From contig OZ038488.1 of the NCBI GenBank assembly GCA_964036315.1, forward strand, positions 66,221,142 to 66,285,141: a stretch of DNA of 64,000 nt, in the 5' to 3' direction. Origin of the DNA: Acanthosepion esculentum (lineage: Eukaryota > Mollusca > Cephalopoda > Sepiida > Sepiidae). The notes under the pieces were generated by a model that saw only the letters and a list, made by a program, of their open reading frames with translations, ran no database searches and was not told the DNA's origin. Positions 1 through 10,144 of the stretch are shown here, piece after piece. The translations under genes were made by a program, and so were the position numbers. Numbering within the stretch: the first letter of the stretch is position 1; each line of letters opens with the position of its first letter.

Positions 1-764
1 TAGTACTGCATTTAAATTCATTAAGTTTAGGCACCATAGCGAAGAGTTCATCCAAACAATTACTATGAAATTATTTATAGAAAAGACACAGAGAGGCAAC
101 CTTATGACAATGGGTAAGTAACTGAAGCTGATCCGAGCCGCCAGATCAGGACCAATAATATTGCTGATTCTTCTTTGGAGCTTATCACGGAGCTCAAAGT
201 AAATAGCAGGAGCACCGGACCATATGTGGCAGCAATATTCTAAGCATGGGCGAATGGTAGATTTATTGATATGTAAGATAGATTCTAGAGAGAAAAATTG
301 TCTCGCACGACACAGCAAACTGACTTTCTTAGCAGCTGACCTAGCAATGGATTCAATATAGTCTTTCCACATCGTGTCAGCTAAGAACGTGAGCCCTAGA
401 AGGAGCAACGTGTCACTTTCATGTGGGTTAGCATCAGCCATGCAGATAGAAGGCAGAAATGTGTCTCTCAGATGATTAATGGAAAGAAGTTTAGTTTTTG
501 AAGCGTTAAAATTAACAAACCATCTTTTGCCTCAGTTAACGGCGGGCATGAGGTCATTTTGGACATCGGCTGCCATTTTGACCTCGGGCTGATCAGCCTT
601 ACTATCGCGGCAGGAGTAAATGGTTGTGTCGTCTAACTTGAGAACTGATGTCATCGAGGTCATTAATGAAAATTAAAAACAGTTATATCAAGGATGGAGC
701 CCTGTGGGACACTCGCGTTAGTACGACAGGATCTACACGAATGGCCGTTCAGTATACCTTTCAT

Positions 765-1067
765 TTAGCGATTTGATAGGAAAGACTGGATCAGTTCAAA
801 AAAGTGTCCGGAGACACCATAACTTTTCATCTTGTGGAGAAGACCTGTATGCCAGACCCTGTTAAAAGCTTTCGTGGTGTCCAATGCTACAGCCCGGGGT
901 TCATCGTTTTTATCTAGAGGCTGATAGACTCTTTCCCTAATTATCGTCAGTACATCAACAGTTGACCTGGAGAAATGAAAGCCATATCGCTTGTCTGAGA
1001 AAAGGTCCTGTGACGAAAGATGATGAACCAATTCAGCATTGATTAAGGCCTCTAGGAGTTTCCCCAA
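765..1067 (-). pseudogene. LINE reverse transcriptase fragment (fingers/palm)
   Basis: About 100 residues are open on the minus strand. They contain the RT block resembling YGFRxSRSTxDVL (here YGFHFSRSTVDVL) and motif A, ALDTTKAFNRVWH, where the usual KAFD aspartate position is N. The sequence KMKSYGVSG and IQSFLSNR follow, as in CR1/Jockey RTs. The catalytic YADD region should lie just downstream (about 620-600); there only a degraded DDTTIYSC-like stretch is seen. It belongs to the LINE covering 1-2545. Loss of the motif A residue and surrounding stops make it nonfunctional. Confidence 0.85.
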
Positions 1068-2089
1068 AAGATGCAGAAGGCTAATAAGTCGATAGTTGGA
1101 AGGGTCGGACGGTTCATCAAAACTGGAACAGCAGATGATGACACCCAGCAGGCGGGAAAGCAGGAGGCATCAAAGAATTTATTATACAGTTTAAAGAGAA
1201 CAGGGGCTAGTTTGAGAGCGCACTTCTTAATGACTATTACAGGGATACCATCGGGTCCACATGCTTTGTGGGGATCTAGAGATGATAGCAGAAACCATGG
1301 AAGGGGTTATACGCATATCCCTCGATAGAGATTCTGTTCTAAGTGGGAAGTTAGGTGGGGATACTCCAGATGAGCCTTGAGGAGAATTTACAGGCAAATC
1401 ATTCAGCTTTATCAGCAGAGGATAATAAAACCTCAAATTGATTGAAGAGAGGAGGAATAGAGAACTTGCACTTATTTAATTCCCTATTACAGAGCCGCCA
1501 GTAATCACGAGGACCAAAGTTGTTAGAGGCTATGCGGGGCCTCATTCTCTCGGCAAACAGGGACTTTTAGCTCATACGAGGACTCGCTTACATTTATTAC
1601 GAGCAGTAACGAAAATAGTGGTTCCCGTGTGCTATAGCGTCCGAGCATGCTGATGTGAACCATGGAGAGGATTGAGGTTTCACCTGGTATTTCTGAGAAG
1701 GGATGAAAGCGTCTATGCCGACTTTGACCTAAGAAGAAACCTCAGAGGAGAGGTTAAAGATGTCAGTCCAAGGGGCGTCACAAAGAAAATCACAGAGTCC
1801 CAATCTGTATGCTGGTAACAGAAAGATGTCTTATGGATAACGGATTCCTGTTTAATAGATGATTGGAACAAAATATCAATAGCTACCACAGAGTGTTTCG
1901 AGTTACCAAGAGGGCAGTGTTTCGAAGCTCGACCGGGGCGAGGAGAGGAAGTAAGAAATAAATCAAGTAGAGTTGTTCGGTTTTACTAGGGAAACGGGTA
2001 GGGAAGTCCACGATTTGAGTAAGGGATTGGGCAATGGAAAAATTTAATATCCGTATACTGGCAACATCAGTAACTTTAGCATGTTTCAG

Positions 2090-2474
2090 TCATAAGTCAT
2101 GGTAAGCATTAAAGTCCTCGAAGACAAAGATGTTCGCATATGGATGGAGAGAAAGTGTCTTTTCTATACTGTCAGCTATTATGCATAATATACTGCATTC
2201 CTGAGAAAAGGGGAAACGATGAAAGCAGAAGAGATGGCTGACAGAGTTTAGGGAGCGGAAGATGGAAACACATGAAAGAGTAGTCAGCGTCCTCGAGAGA
2301 CAATTCTCTGGCCATTGGAAGATTATCCCGGATGTAAACACCAAGGTCATGCATGTGAATGTTGGAATCTTTATAGCAAAGGGGAAGATAGCCTAGCACG
2401 AAGAATTCATTGATAGCAATGGAAGAATTTAAGTTGGTTTCACAAAAGGCAAAATTATCCGACGACCGTTTCAA
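2090..2474 (-). pseudogene. LINE AP-endonuclease domain remnant
   Basis: The minus-strand translation shows a start-of-endonuclease block with CETNLNSSI, then HMHDLGVYIRDNLP, and in the next frame SANIFVFEDFNAYHDL-type sequence, which corresponds to the conserved GDFNxHH metal-binding segment of APE-type LINE endonucleases (here the G is replaced by E and the downstream HH is altered). The reading passes between at least two frames near 2300-2170, so a frameshift separates the N-terminal and central parts. In a live element this domain nicks the target DNA to prime reverse transcription. The altered catalytic segment and frameshift mean that this copy is inactive. Confidence 0.75.
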
Positions 2475-2545
2475 GAGAAAAGACTCAACGCTGCAAAAGT
2501 TGGAAGGAATACCACGGATATTGGAGAAAGAAAGGTTGACGAGGT

Positions 2546-3149
2546 AGGTGTTTTTTTTTTTTTGTTTACTGGTTTAGTTGAATTTCTTTTTGTTGTGGTT
2601 TCCATGAGATTCGTTTGGAGAGAGAACAAAGACCACCATAATTGTCCCTATCTGTCGTCAATGGCAATACAAACAAGCCAGGGTAAGGCTGAGAACAGAG
2701 CATAATGTGGACTCAGGGTTGCCCACCGGAAATATATGCAGGGATACCTATCCATGCATGATGTGACACTACTGATAGAAGATTGAAGAGTCCAGAATCT
2801 CATTTGCGATCAGTGGTGTAATGGTACCGGGGGGAGTATCTTTTACTTGGCGAGTTAGGGAGGTAAGGACACTTTCCTCTGGCGATCCACCTTCCTTATT
2901 CTTCTTTTGTGTGTGGGGGTCTCTATCTATTTGCTGAAAAATGAAGGAGAAACTCCTTTTATGGGGAAATTCTTCCATTTTACCAAATTGATAATTAATA
3001 ATGCGTTATGTTCCACAATTTTCAGTCAAATGAAAAGGCACTCAGATACAGTCCATTTACTTTGATAAACGAAACCGCTTTCTTAATTTTCTTATATTAC
3101 CTTTACTATGATGAGCAATGGCAAACACTTAATCGGGACTTACAACATT
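2546..3149. other. Flank upstream of LINE, unassigned
   Basis: The stretch includes a T-run near 2550 and a short open minus-strand frame (2978-2769) with no family resemblance that I can name. It could be 5' UTR or ORF1 remains of the LINE at 1-2545, but nothing in the translation confirms this. Confidence 0.3.
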
Positions 3150-3240
3150 GTTTTTATTTTAATCAATTCACCTCAAGCAAGACGATAATGCCACTAAAAT
3201 GCAAGGGAGTCTAGTGGGAGTGAAAGAGAATGAAAAAGAC
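3150..3240 (-). mobile_element. CR1-like LINE 3' tail fragment
   Basis: Reverse complement carries the recurrent tail module: pyrimidine-rich CTTTCACTCCC, then CCCTTGCATTTTAGTGGCA and CTTGAGGTGAATTGATTAAA. The same tail is seen at 4081-4132, 5228-5290, 6625-6720, 31485-31550, 34810-34840 and 52390-52440, attached there to LINE C-terminal coding sequence. Confidence 0.7.
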
Positions 3241-3249
3241 TTTGTTCAA

Positions 3250-3450
3250 AATTGCCAGAAAACATTGTTGATTTACTTACGATGGAAGGATTATTTATGA
3301 CATGTTTCTAATTTGTATTTAAATACACTGTATTTATTTTCAATTTTTCTAGTTGAATTGTTCACCTATATTGCATATGATCCATTACTGTACATGTCAT
3401 TAGGTTAGAATAAAATTTGTATTTTATATGAATACTACCTTGTGATGTAA
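3250..3450 (+). repeat. Dispersed repeat, copy 1 (partner at 22235-22440)
   Basis: This segment matches the reverse complement of 22235-22440. Shared blocks include AACATTGTTGATTTACT, TTGCATATGATCCATT and AAAATTTGTATTTTATATGA in the same order and spacing. It has no coding potential that I can see; family unknown. Confidence 0.7.
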
Positions 3451-3639
3451 CAGAATGGATGGGATATCATAGATTAAGGGAAGGAGGCATGAGGCCTTTG
3501 TACCGGCCTTGAATGTGCACATCACGTGAAACACACACGGGTAACATTTATATTTAAAATCTCACTTCTCAAGTAAATTTCATCCGCATTTTTCAATCTT
3601 TATCAACAAATGGAGCAATTTAGTTTTCTTTCCTTTTTT

Positions 3640-3985
3640 GCAGCCATATCACGCCGAAACATGGTTCTTGTCCATTCGACCAACGTTAGGCAATGCTGAG
3701 TCTGTTTAGTACCTAGATGGGTGACCACTCGGGAATACCAAGTGCTTTAAGCTTGGATGTGCGGGTGATGTAATGGATACTGGTTTGGTGTAAGAAACCG
3801 GAGAGCTGAGTTCCAATTGCAGTCGGGTTCGTTACATTCACTTACGTAAATACGCTTAGGCGATCATGATTCGAGAAGAGACATGGTCGCCAAAGCGTAT
3901 CACATCTGCATTGGGCCAGCAAGGTAGAATAATGACCCATTCATTCCCATGAATCTGGGGGAGGCCTACATTCAACAGAGGAGGA
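3640..3985 (+). mobile_element. 5S rRNA-tRNA chimeric SINE, copy A
   Basis: The head (3640-3753) resembles 5S rRNA, with the 5S internal promoter region CTAGATGGGTGACCACTCGG and the GGGAATACCAAGTGCT block. It is followed at once by a tRNA-like unit (3755-3845) with an A-box-like GTGATGTAATGG and a B-box-like GAGTTCCAATTGC. The tail differs from most other copies: it ends in a segment (GGGGGAGGCCTACATTCAAC) that resembles the 3' end of RTE-type LINEs and runs into (GAG)n. Transcription would be by RNA polymerase III from 5S and tRNA boxes. Confidence 0.8.
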
Positions 3986-4075
3986 GGAGGAGGAGGAGGA
4001 GGAGGAGGACAGGGACGACTACTACTACTATTACTACTAGTACTACAAGAAGAAGAAGAAGAAGAAGAAAAAGAA
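3980..4075 (+). repeat. Trinucleotide microsatellites (GGA)n, (CTA)n, (AGA)n
   Basis: Three adjoining trinucleotide runs: (GAG)n directly at the SINE 3' end, then a (CTA)n-type stretch, then (AGA)n. The first is probably the SINE tail repeat. Confidence 0.9.
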
Positions 4076-4080
4076 GAAAT

Positions 4081-4135
4081 CCTTGTGTCTTAGTGCCTGT
4101 ATCGTCTTGCTTGGGGTGAAATGATTAAAACAAAA
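4081..4135 (+). mobile_element. CR1-like LINE 3' tail, plus orientation
   Basis: Contains CCTTGTGTCTTAGTGCC and CTTGCTTGGGGTGAAATGAT followed by an A-rich end, the plus-strand form of the tail module found at 3150-3240 and elsewhere. Only the last 50 or so bases of the element are present, typical of severe 5' truncation. Confidence 0.7.
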
Positions 4136-4724
4136 TTCCTATACTTTTAAATCGATGAATGTTTTCTTTCTTGAAAGGTCTCTTTGTTTAGGAAAAGCCG
4201 CTTTCTTTATGTACCTATCCCTCTATAGGTCATTTAGTTAACTTTACCCAGATACATCGGAGGTGGTGGGTGTTGTCCCAGGAAAGAAATATCAAAAACT
4301 GAGATGGGCCTGGGGTCTATGGGACAAGCTGTCTGTGTTATTCTTCTCGGCATATTTTTCTCATCTGAGCAAAATCGATCATTAAACCAATTATGGATGT
4401 TTGAATGTACGAAGGCTGAGGTTGGTGTCCTAAAAAGGGCTAAACCCGTTCGCAACCTCCAGTGCTTCGGTGTTGATATATACTGTGTACAAGTGACTCA
4501 TCTTATGGCAAGTGACTGTGAAAATATTGTTATGGTTTTGCTTCTTCTCGGCGTGTTTTGATAGTGATTCGAGAAGTTTCTTGACGAGTAAACAACTCTT
4601 TGAGTGCAACTTTATTTTTGCAGATCCGACAGACTATGGGTGGTGGATGTTACCATGAAGGAGAAAGTGCGTTTCTGCACCCAATGGGAGCGGTTTTCTT
4701 TTTTTCCTTTTTCTTATTAGTTTT

Positions 4725-5110
4725 TCCACAATAAAAGGCTCAAGAGCCACTGAAGGGTTACTGAATGAAGCTATATGAATGTAAGAGGAACAGGTAAGAA
4801 GTGCAGTTTATGAGGATACGTGGAAAAGATAACGGTTGTTAGCACCAGATTCGATGGGGTTAAGACTGTTGTGATTGCGAAAGCATCTTTTCGGGAGTCT
4901 GATCCGCAAAGTAGCATTTGTTAGGAAGAAGCTGTCGGAATAGAACTTACTTCTTACTAATGGAATACGAAGGGTGTGGGGAATAATTCATCTCAGTGTA
5001 CGTTACTGAGCGAGTCTTACTTGTGAAGGTCAGAACTGGTGAAACTAAGGAATGCCGCTCGTCAGAACATTTGCCATAGAAATAGAGATAGACTACAAAC
5101 GTTCCCCTGA
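4725..5110 (-). pseudogene. LINE C-terminal fragment, second CR1-like family
   Basis: Minus-strand translation gives KKFYSDSFFLTNATLRIR followed by LPKRCF, which matches the FYxxSFFPRTAxLWNSLP signature near the C-terminus of CR1/Jockey LINE proteins, and ends in NNRYLFHVSS before a stop. Frameshifts occur upstream. The 3' untranslated end (about 4725-4790) has a relative at 50178-50250, suggesting a family distinct from the one at 1-2545. It has no function in this state. Confidence 0.65.
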
Positions 5111-5227
5111 ATGTAAAAAAAAAAAATCATTTCGTAGAGTTGTCGCCAAATTTTGGTTGATGAATGTCAAAAAGAACATCTGATGTGAGTAGAATGAACA
5201 GATGAGGACAGCTGAGATTTTTTAAAG

Positions 5228-5612
5228 CTTTTTACCCCAAGCAAGGCGGGAATGCCACTAGCACGCAAGGGGTTACAGAGAGTGGGAGCAAGAGTAAAGA
5301 AGTAAAGGAATGGATGAAAAGAAGGACGGAGAATAGAACAAGGCATCTGGAGATGTCGATTGACATTGCATTTGAATAGTTGGAGCTATCAGGGAAGCAA
5401 GTAAGAGGAAAGGAGTTCCACAGACGGGAAGTGCGAGATATGAAGCTATTTTGCACAAAATCATCCAGTTCAGGACATGGTAATGATAATATTAGCCGTT
5501 TCCTTATAAGGAAACATTTGGCATTCATTGACTGAGCAGCCAGTACAGGTTTCGGTTGAAACTTATAAAATCTTTCTTTTAAAACATTTTTTCTAGAAAA
5601 TAGGTTTCTCAA
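5228..5612 (-). pseudogene. LINE C-terminal fragment with tail
   Basis: A 126-codon open minus-strand stretch includes YKFQPKPVLAAQSMNAKCF, then SFISRTSRLWNSFP, matching the C-terminal SFFPRTxxLWNSLP block of CR1/Jockey LINE proteins. The usual basic end (FKxxxNRHL) is replaced by a shifted frame reading into the tail module. Related pieces occur at 8478-8570 (plus) and 60870-60965 (plus), where the same MNAK segment appears. The 5' end at about 5615 is a truncation point. Confidence 0.75.
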
Positions 5613-5619
5613 ATCCAGT

Positions 5620-6620
5620 AGCTGTTATCGCTCTTTCCACTACTGATGGGAGTTTCCTTGCTAACCTTTTATTTGAAGTAGTGTGGAATGTTAACATCTT
5701 GATTATGTCATTATTTTTTCTTCGAGTTACAGGCGCTATCCATATTCATTGTTGCTGCTGTTGGTAGTGTTCAAGTGATGTGGTTTCTGTTATTTGGCAG
5801 ACTGTTTGGGATTCGGTAGCGCCAGTCCACAGTGTTCAAAGAAGGGTGGCCTTTGTCAAGATCCGCAGATTTCACTTGTTCAAAGCCATTTTATCTATGG
5901 TATATGAACAAAAAGAAGGAAGTGTATGCTTATTGAATTCGCATTTTTTTCGTTTCATTTTTTTTTGTTCGTTTCTCACATTTCCGTTTTCACTTACTCC
6001 TCCCCTTCCCATTAAATGACAGAAGGTAAAGTTCTCCAGCGATATGGGAATATTTAACTTACTTTTCTTTTATCTTTTACATTTTCTCACATCATTTTCA
6101 ACCGGTTAACTTACTTTCTTGCTATATTAGAATTTGCTCGGAGGGGATACATACTAACGCATTTTGTTTTCTTGATAAATATATTGTTTCATTTAAATCA
6201 TCGCGGGGAAAAATGTTTAGATTTTAGTACATCAGTTGTTCTTATTTCTCTCCCTATATGAAATTGTAAAAATGGGCTTCCTTGCAATTTTCATAGGAAA
6301 TGTGACTTCTTAATGATTGTTGCATGGAAGATAAAATGATTGTTGCATGCAAAATAAATGCGATGTTATGGAAACAATTAAAGAATGCAGCAAGTCAAGT
6401 TGGCGAAAGGATAAAGGGAGACCAAAGCTTTCGTCATATTCTAAGCAGAGCACCACAAACTAAAACGTTTAGGGGAAAAATTAAATGTTAAAAGTGGTGA
6501 TAGCGTTCTAAATCAGATGATAAGTTTTAAAGATACCTAATTCTATATTGTCTAACGGATTGTCATGATTGGCCCCGGTCTTTTGTTTATCACTTATTTT
6601 CCTGATTACGATTCGGTTTC
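5620..6620. other. AT-rich interval, nothing recognised
   Basis: No repeat match within the window, no RNA gene and no convincing coding sequence; short open frames have no family features. Confidence 0.5.
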
Positions 6621-6624
6621 CGGT

Positions 6625-6720
6625 TCGTTCTAAACTTTTTTCATTCTCTTCCACTCACAGTAGCCCCTTGTGTCTTCGTGGTATTATCGCCTTGCTTGGG
6701 GTGAATTGATTAAAAAAGAA
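6625..6720 (+). mobile_element. CR1-like LINE 3' tail, plus orientation
   Basis: Contains AGCCCCTTGTGTCTTCGTGG and CTTGCTTGGGGTGAATTGAT followed by an A-rich run, the tail module of the CR1-like family. The preceding CATTCTCTTCCACTCACAG fits the pyrimidine-rich part just after the stop codon in longer copies. Confidence 0.75.
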
Positions 6721-7280
6721 TATAATAGAATATATAAAATAAACAATTTTTAGATCCGTTATCCACTGCAAACATTTTTCTTTTGATTTTAAGTACACAC
6801 CGTTTATGCCTTACCGTTAACAAGAAAAAAAAGTAGAAGTGACAAAAGAACAAATGCAGATAAAATGTGGTTGAGATAAGTAGAAAAGTTTTTATTTTTC
6901 CATGAGTTCCAAGGTTCGATCGCTTGCTCGATCAGGGGTATCGCACATCAGTAGTGGGAGACGGAGAGTTTGCTCGGGGTATAACCCAAGGTAGTAGTCG
7001 AATTAGACACGTGGAGAGAATGAACACGTATATGTAGTGAAGTGTTAGTCTCTGCTGGTTTCGTTGCTGGACGAAGGCATCGCTGTTGACGGAAGTGCTT
7101 TTCTGTCACCGCTGCTGATGGGCTGTTTAAGCCGAGTCGGATCTACCTTCGTGGGTGGAAACGACATTGGCTTTATAGCCAATTAATGGCTCAGAAACGG
7201 CAGGTGTGAAAACCGGGTGGGCTTTTTTGATAATTGCTTAATGCATGAAACTACCACTTGCCTTTCGCTATTGATTTCCA
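6721..7280. other. Unassigned interval
   Basis: A moderately GC-rich part (about 6905-7150) differs from its surroundings but has no open frame, tRNA shape or match elsewhere in the window that I can find. Confidence 0.4.
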
Positions 7281-7287
7281 TGTCCAC

Positions 7288-7320
7288 ACACAAACACAGA
7301 TAAACATACACACACACACA

Positions 7321-7377
<57 letters not shown>
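7288..7377 (+). repeat. (CA)n(TA)n(CA)n microsatellite
   Basis: Alternating CA and TA dinucleotide tracts abut the left terminal inverted repeat of the mariner-like element at 7378. Confidence 0.95.
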
Positions 7378-7379
<2 letters not shown>

Positions 7380-8193
7380 GGGTGCGATGGATGAATTGCC
7401 GTCTAAATTACGCAAAAATGAAAATAACACTGACATCTCATTTGAACAGAGATATTTACCAAAATTACACAAAAATATCTTGAAATACTAAAGAGTAAAT
7501 TTATTCAATAAAATTGCTATTGACTTCAACCACGGCTTCCAGACGACTTCGGACTTGCCTGCAACTCTTCTGGACGGTCTCCAGTCTTGTCTGTCGCTCA
7601 ACAACCCCCACACGTAATAATTAAGGAGGTTGCAGTCTGGAGAGTTAGATAGATGTAAGGTGTGATGTGGTTGTAGAAATTGTCTGGCAGCCATGACTAG
7701 GTTCTCCTGCCTGTGTGGCATGGTGCAGAGTCATGTTGGTAGACATAGTGTCTTCCAGCAGCCACCCTCTTGGCTCAAAGCAGCACTACCCCATCAAGGC
7801 ACTTGATGTAGTCTTCTATGTTGAGTCTGAGGCCCCCACGAACAAATTCATTTCTTTTCTTATTAGAACGAGCAGAGTGAATTTTCCGAGCTGCCGTACC
7901 TTTGTAATCACCATTAGACTCATCCAACTCTTTCCGAATCCTCTGCACTGTCCTCAGATTCACACCCAAACACTCTGAAATGTTCGTTTTGGAGCTTCCA
8001 GCGCGAATGCCAAGCAGTTCAGCATGCCGTTTCCAATTTTCTGGCGGAGTAAATTGCGTCATGGTGCTCTTTTTCTCAAAGACGGTGCCCAACTGACCCT
8101 ACTATACTGTGCAGCCGACAAAATAAAAAACAAACAACACGCATGTGCGAAATAAAAGATATGAAATGACGGCAATTTACCCATCGCATCCTG
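7378..8193 (-). mobile_element. Mariner-like element, internally deleted, with 26-bp TIRs
   Basis: The left end (7378-7403) reads CTGGGTGCGATGGATGAATT and on to GCCGTC; the right end (8168-8193) in reverse complement reads CAGGATGCGATGGGTAAATT then GCCGTC, so 22 of 26 positions agree. TA lies outside the right end; the left side is CA, possibly a decayed TA. Between them is a minus-strand transposase remnant (8062-7530). The total of 816 bp is shorter than a full element of this superfamily. Both flanks are dinucleotide repeats in mirrored order, so either it landed in a (TA)n/(CA)n tract or the microsatellites grew at its ends. Confidence 0.85.
7530..8062 (-). pseudogene. Mariner-superfamily transposase, deleted core
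   Basis: The minus-strand frame from ATG at 8062 gives an N-terminal DNA-binding part, with WKRHAELLGIRAGSSKTNIS and LGVNLRTVQRIRKELDES resembling a helix-turn-helix, and then GTAARKIHSARSNKKR. Right after NEFV the sequence jumps to RLNIEDYIKCLDGVVL, which belongs to the catalytic domain, so the middle including the first catalytic aspartate has been deleted. Further on, in another frame, YVYQHDSAPCHT (second Asp) and SPDCNLLNYYVWG (the third catalytic position reads N) are visible. It resembles the mariner branch with SPDxNPLDYYVWG ends (DD37D/maT-like by spacing, not certain). Inactive. Confidence 0.85.
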
Positions 8194-8235
8194 TATATAT
8201 GTGTGTGTGTGTGTGAGTGTGTGTGTGTGTTTGTG
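8194..8235 (+). repeat. (TA)n(GT)n microsatellite
   Basis: TATATATG followed by (TG)n flanks the right TIR of the mariner-like element. Confidence 0.9.
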
Positions 8236-8362
8236 CCTGTCAAATTTTCAGATAGAGTATATCTGTAAAAGAAGAATATGGAAAAAGAGACAAAAGGAAA
8301 ATTTATCTTAGTCGATGCATTTCGTCCTCTGAGGTACACATTTGTTGTTTCCTTTTTCTCTT

Positions 8363-8473
<111 letters not shown>

Positions 8474-8477
8474 AGGA

Positions 8478-8570
8478 TTTTTCAAACCAGCTTCCCTGAT
8501 AGCTCCAACTATTCAAATGTCAATCGACATCTCCTGATGCCTTGATCTATTCTCCGTCCTTCTCTTCATC
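8478..8570 (+). mobile_element. CR1-like LINE C-terminal scrap
   Basis: Plus-strand sequence CCAGCTTCCCTGATAGCTCC then AACTATTCAAATGTCAATCG matches the reverse complement of 5405-5340, the C-terminal coding end of the LINE at 5228-5612. It sits directly after the microsatellite. Confidence 0.75.
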
Positions 8571-8577
8571 CTTTCAA

Positions 8578-8674
8578 AATGGATGATAAATTATTAAAAA
8601 AAAAATTTTCAATAATTTATCATCCATTGACTGGTTTGAAAAAACCCTTGTAAATTTTATTTCAATTTACAAGG
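8578..8674. repeat. Two short perfect hairpins
   Basis: An 18-bp inverted repeat (8578-8595 with 8611-8628, arm AATGGATGATAAATTATT) is followed by an 11-bp one (8646-8656 with 8664-8674, arm CCTTGTAAATT). They may be pieces of a small MITE; no target duplication is clear. Confidence 0.8.
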
Positions 8675-8679
8675 TGAAA

Positions 8680-9830
8680 ATGATCATTAACCTAATGTAA
8701 TCTTAAAACCTATTGTATAAAATATGTTGCTCTGTTTAATTAAAACATTGAACACTATGTGTGAATTAGTTTTAATATTTAATATTTAATATTGTATTAA
8801 TAGGATTTACTTTGATTATATACCAACGGATTATTACCTACCCGAGTTTTAAAAGAGAAATACGTTAAATTTATTGAACTCACAAAATGAAAAGAATTAC
8901 ACAAATTAACTGCTTTGTGAGCCAATAATGGTCAATAACATGTATATACAAATAGAAAATAAATAATGCAAATAAAATTATACAGTGAAAAAAAATGCCT
9001 TTTTATAATAAAGGATATAAAAGTATACCTTTTACAATAAAGGATATACTACAAACAAAGTATGCTGTTTTACAATAAAAATATAAAATATGCTGCATCA
9101 GTTCACCAGAAAGTCAAACGGCATTAAGACAAATATAGAAAAGGGAAAGGTAGTACTTCTCTGAATGCCTTTCAAGTAGTAAGTACAATGTCCGTAGCCA
9201 CCTTTCTTGATAGCAGTGAAGAAACGATTTCACGCCAGTCGATGAATTTTCCTTAGACGAGGAAATGACATCGATTTTCTTTTCAATCCTCTGCTGGGGG
9301 TATCAAATTTCTTCTATGTCGTTGTTCTTGACCGGAGAGACCTAGATTCAACCAGCGGCTTATGTCGACCCCTGAACGGGGCGACCTGACCTACCCTTGA
9401 AGGTGATGATGCCAACTCTTGTCCTCTACTCCTCTCTGTGCTCTGTTCAATTAAGTTCTTTTATTTTATACACCAAGACCGGCTCCAGATTGTGTCTCGG
9501 GATTTGGAGCGAATCCCTCTGATAAGTGCCGAAATAGATCACACGCCGCTATTTTTCCACAAATCGGAAGGACAAAAAATATTTTTATGAAAGTCAATGG
9601 TTTTAAGCTAGTGTCTAAAACAGTGTCTATTTTCTTACAGAAAAGCAGACGATATATGCTCAATCATCTTAAATTTCTTATAATAACTGCTGACATTGCA
9701 TTTATATTTTTGAAGGTCAAATTTAACTAGGATACATGAGGCCGGAAGAAAGAGGAAACTTTAGGATTTCCTTTTAGCTAAGGACATATCTGAACTGTTA
9801 TGTAATTAATCGAATACTGGACTATCTCAT
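8680..9830. other. AT-rich interval, nothing recognised
   Basis: Includes short tandem motifs around 8990-9090 (repeated ACAATAAAGGATATA-like units) and a GC-richer patch near 9320-9430 without recognisable identity. Confidence 0.4.
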
Positions 9831-9835
9831 CACAG

Positions 9836-10140
9836 ATGGAGAAGAGACATGATGCTGAGAATATTGAAGTTTTAGAGAAAATGGAAACAGAAAAGGCACT
9901 CATACTTAATATCAAAAAGAGAGAGTTGAAATTTCTAGAGCACATAATGAGGAAAGAGGACTTGGAAAATCTGACACTCACAGGACAGATTGAAGGCAAG
10001 AGGAGCAGAGGAAAACAACTCATAACCTACCTAACGAGTTTGTGTCAAATGCTGGTAGAACAGGGATTAGGAAATATAGGAAAAAGATAAATTTTACTAA
10101 GAGCAACAAAGAAAAAGTTGTAGAGAGCCATGATTGCCCA
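9836..10140 (+). pseudogene. RTE-like LINE C-terminal fragment
   Basis: Plus-strand translation gives KKRELKFLEHIMRKEDLEN, then LTLTGQIEGKRSRGKQ and LVEQGLGNIGK, which matches the post-RT C-terminus of RTE-type LINEs (pattern LxFLGHIMRKEGLENLxLTGxIEGKRxRGRQ). Continuing in frame-shifted form, LLRATKKKL-like and AMIAHV-like sequence precedes the end near 10130. Relatives lie at 22745-22985 (plus) and 59395-60115 (minus, the longest). A short direct duplication of CATGATTGCCCA occurs near 10130-10155. Dead fragment. Confidence 0.8.
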
Positions 10141-10144
10141 CGTA

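Larger units (their letters stand above)
1..2545 (-). mobile_element. CR1/Jockey-type LINE, decayed, runs off left edge
   Basis: On the minus strand the segment reads, in order, as an AP-type endonuclease piece (about 2540-2090), a linker resembling the pre-RT region (about 1440-1080), a reverse transcriptase piece (1067-765) and a C-terminal tail (about 600-1). The tail has a recognisable block (residues KSTIRPCLEYCCHIW) typical of CR1/Jockey LINE C-termini. Stops and frameshifts occur throughout, so it is a dead copy. It would mobilise by target-primed reverse transcription if intact. Its 3' part has many shorter relatives in this window (31485-32030, 34810-35690, 52400-52985). The 3' end lies beyond base 1. 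Clade assignment between CR1 and Jockey is by general resemblance only. Confidence 0.8.

Noticed and set aside
3640..3753. Possible functional 5S rRNA gene
   Set aside because: The 5S-like part is diverged, joined directly to a tRNA-like unit without a T-run terminator, and repeated in dispersed copies, so it is a SINE head.
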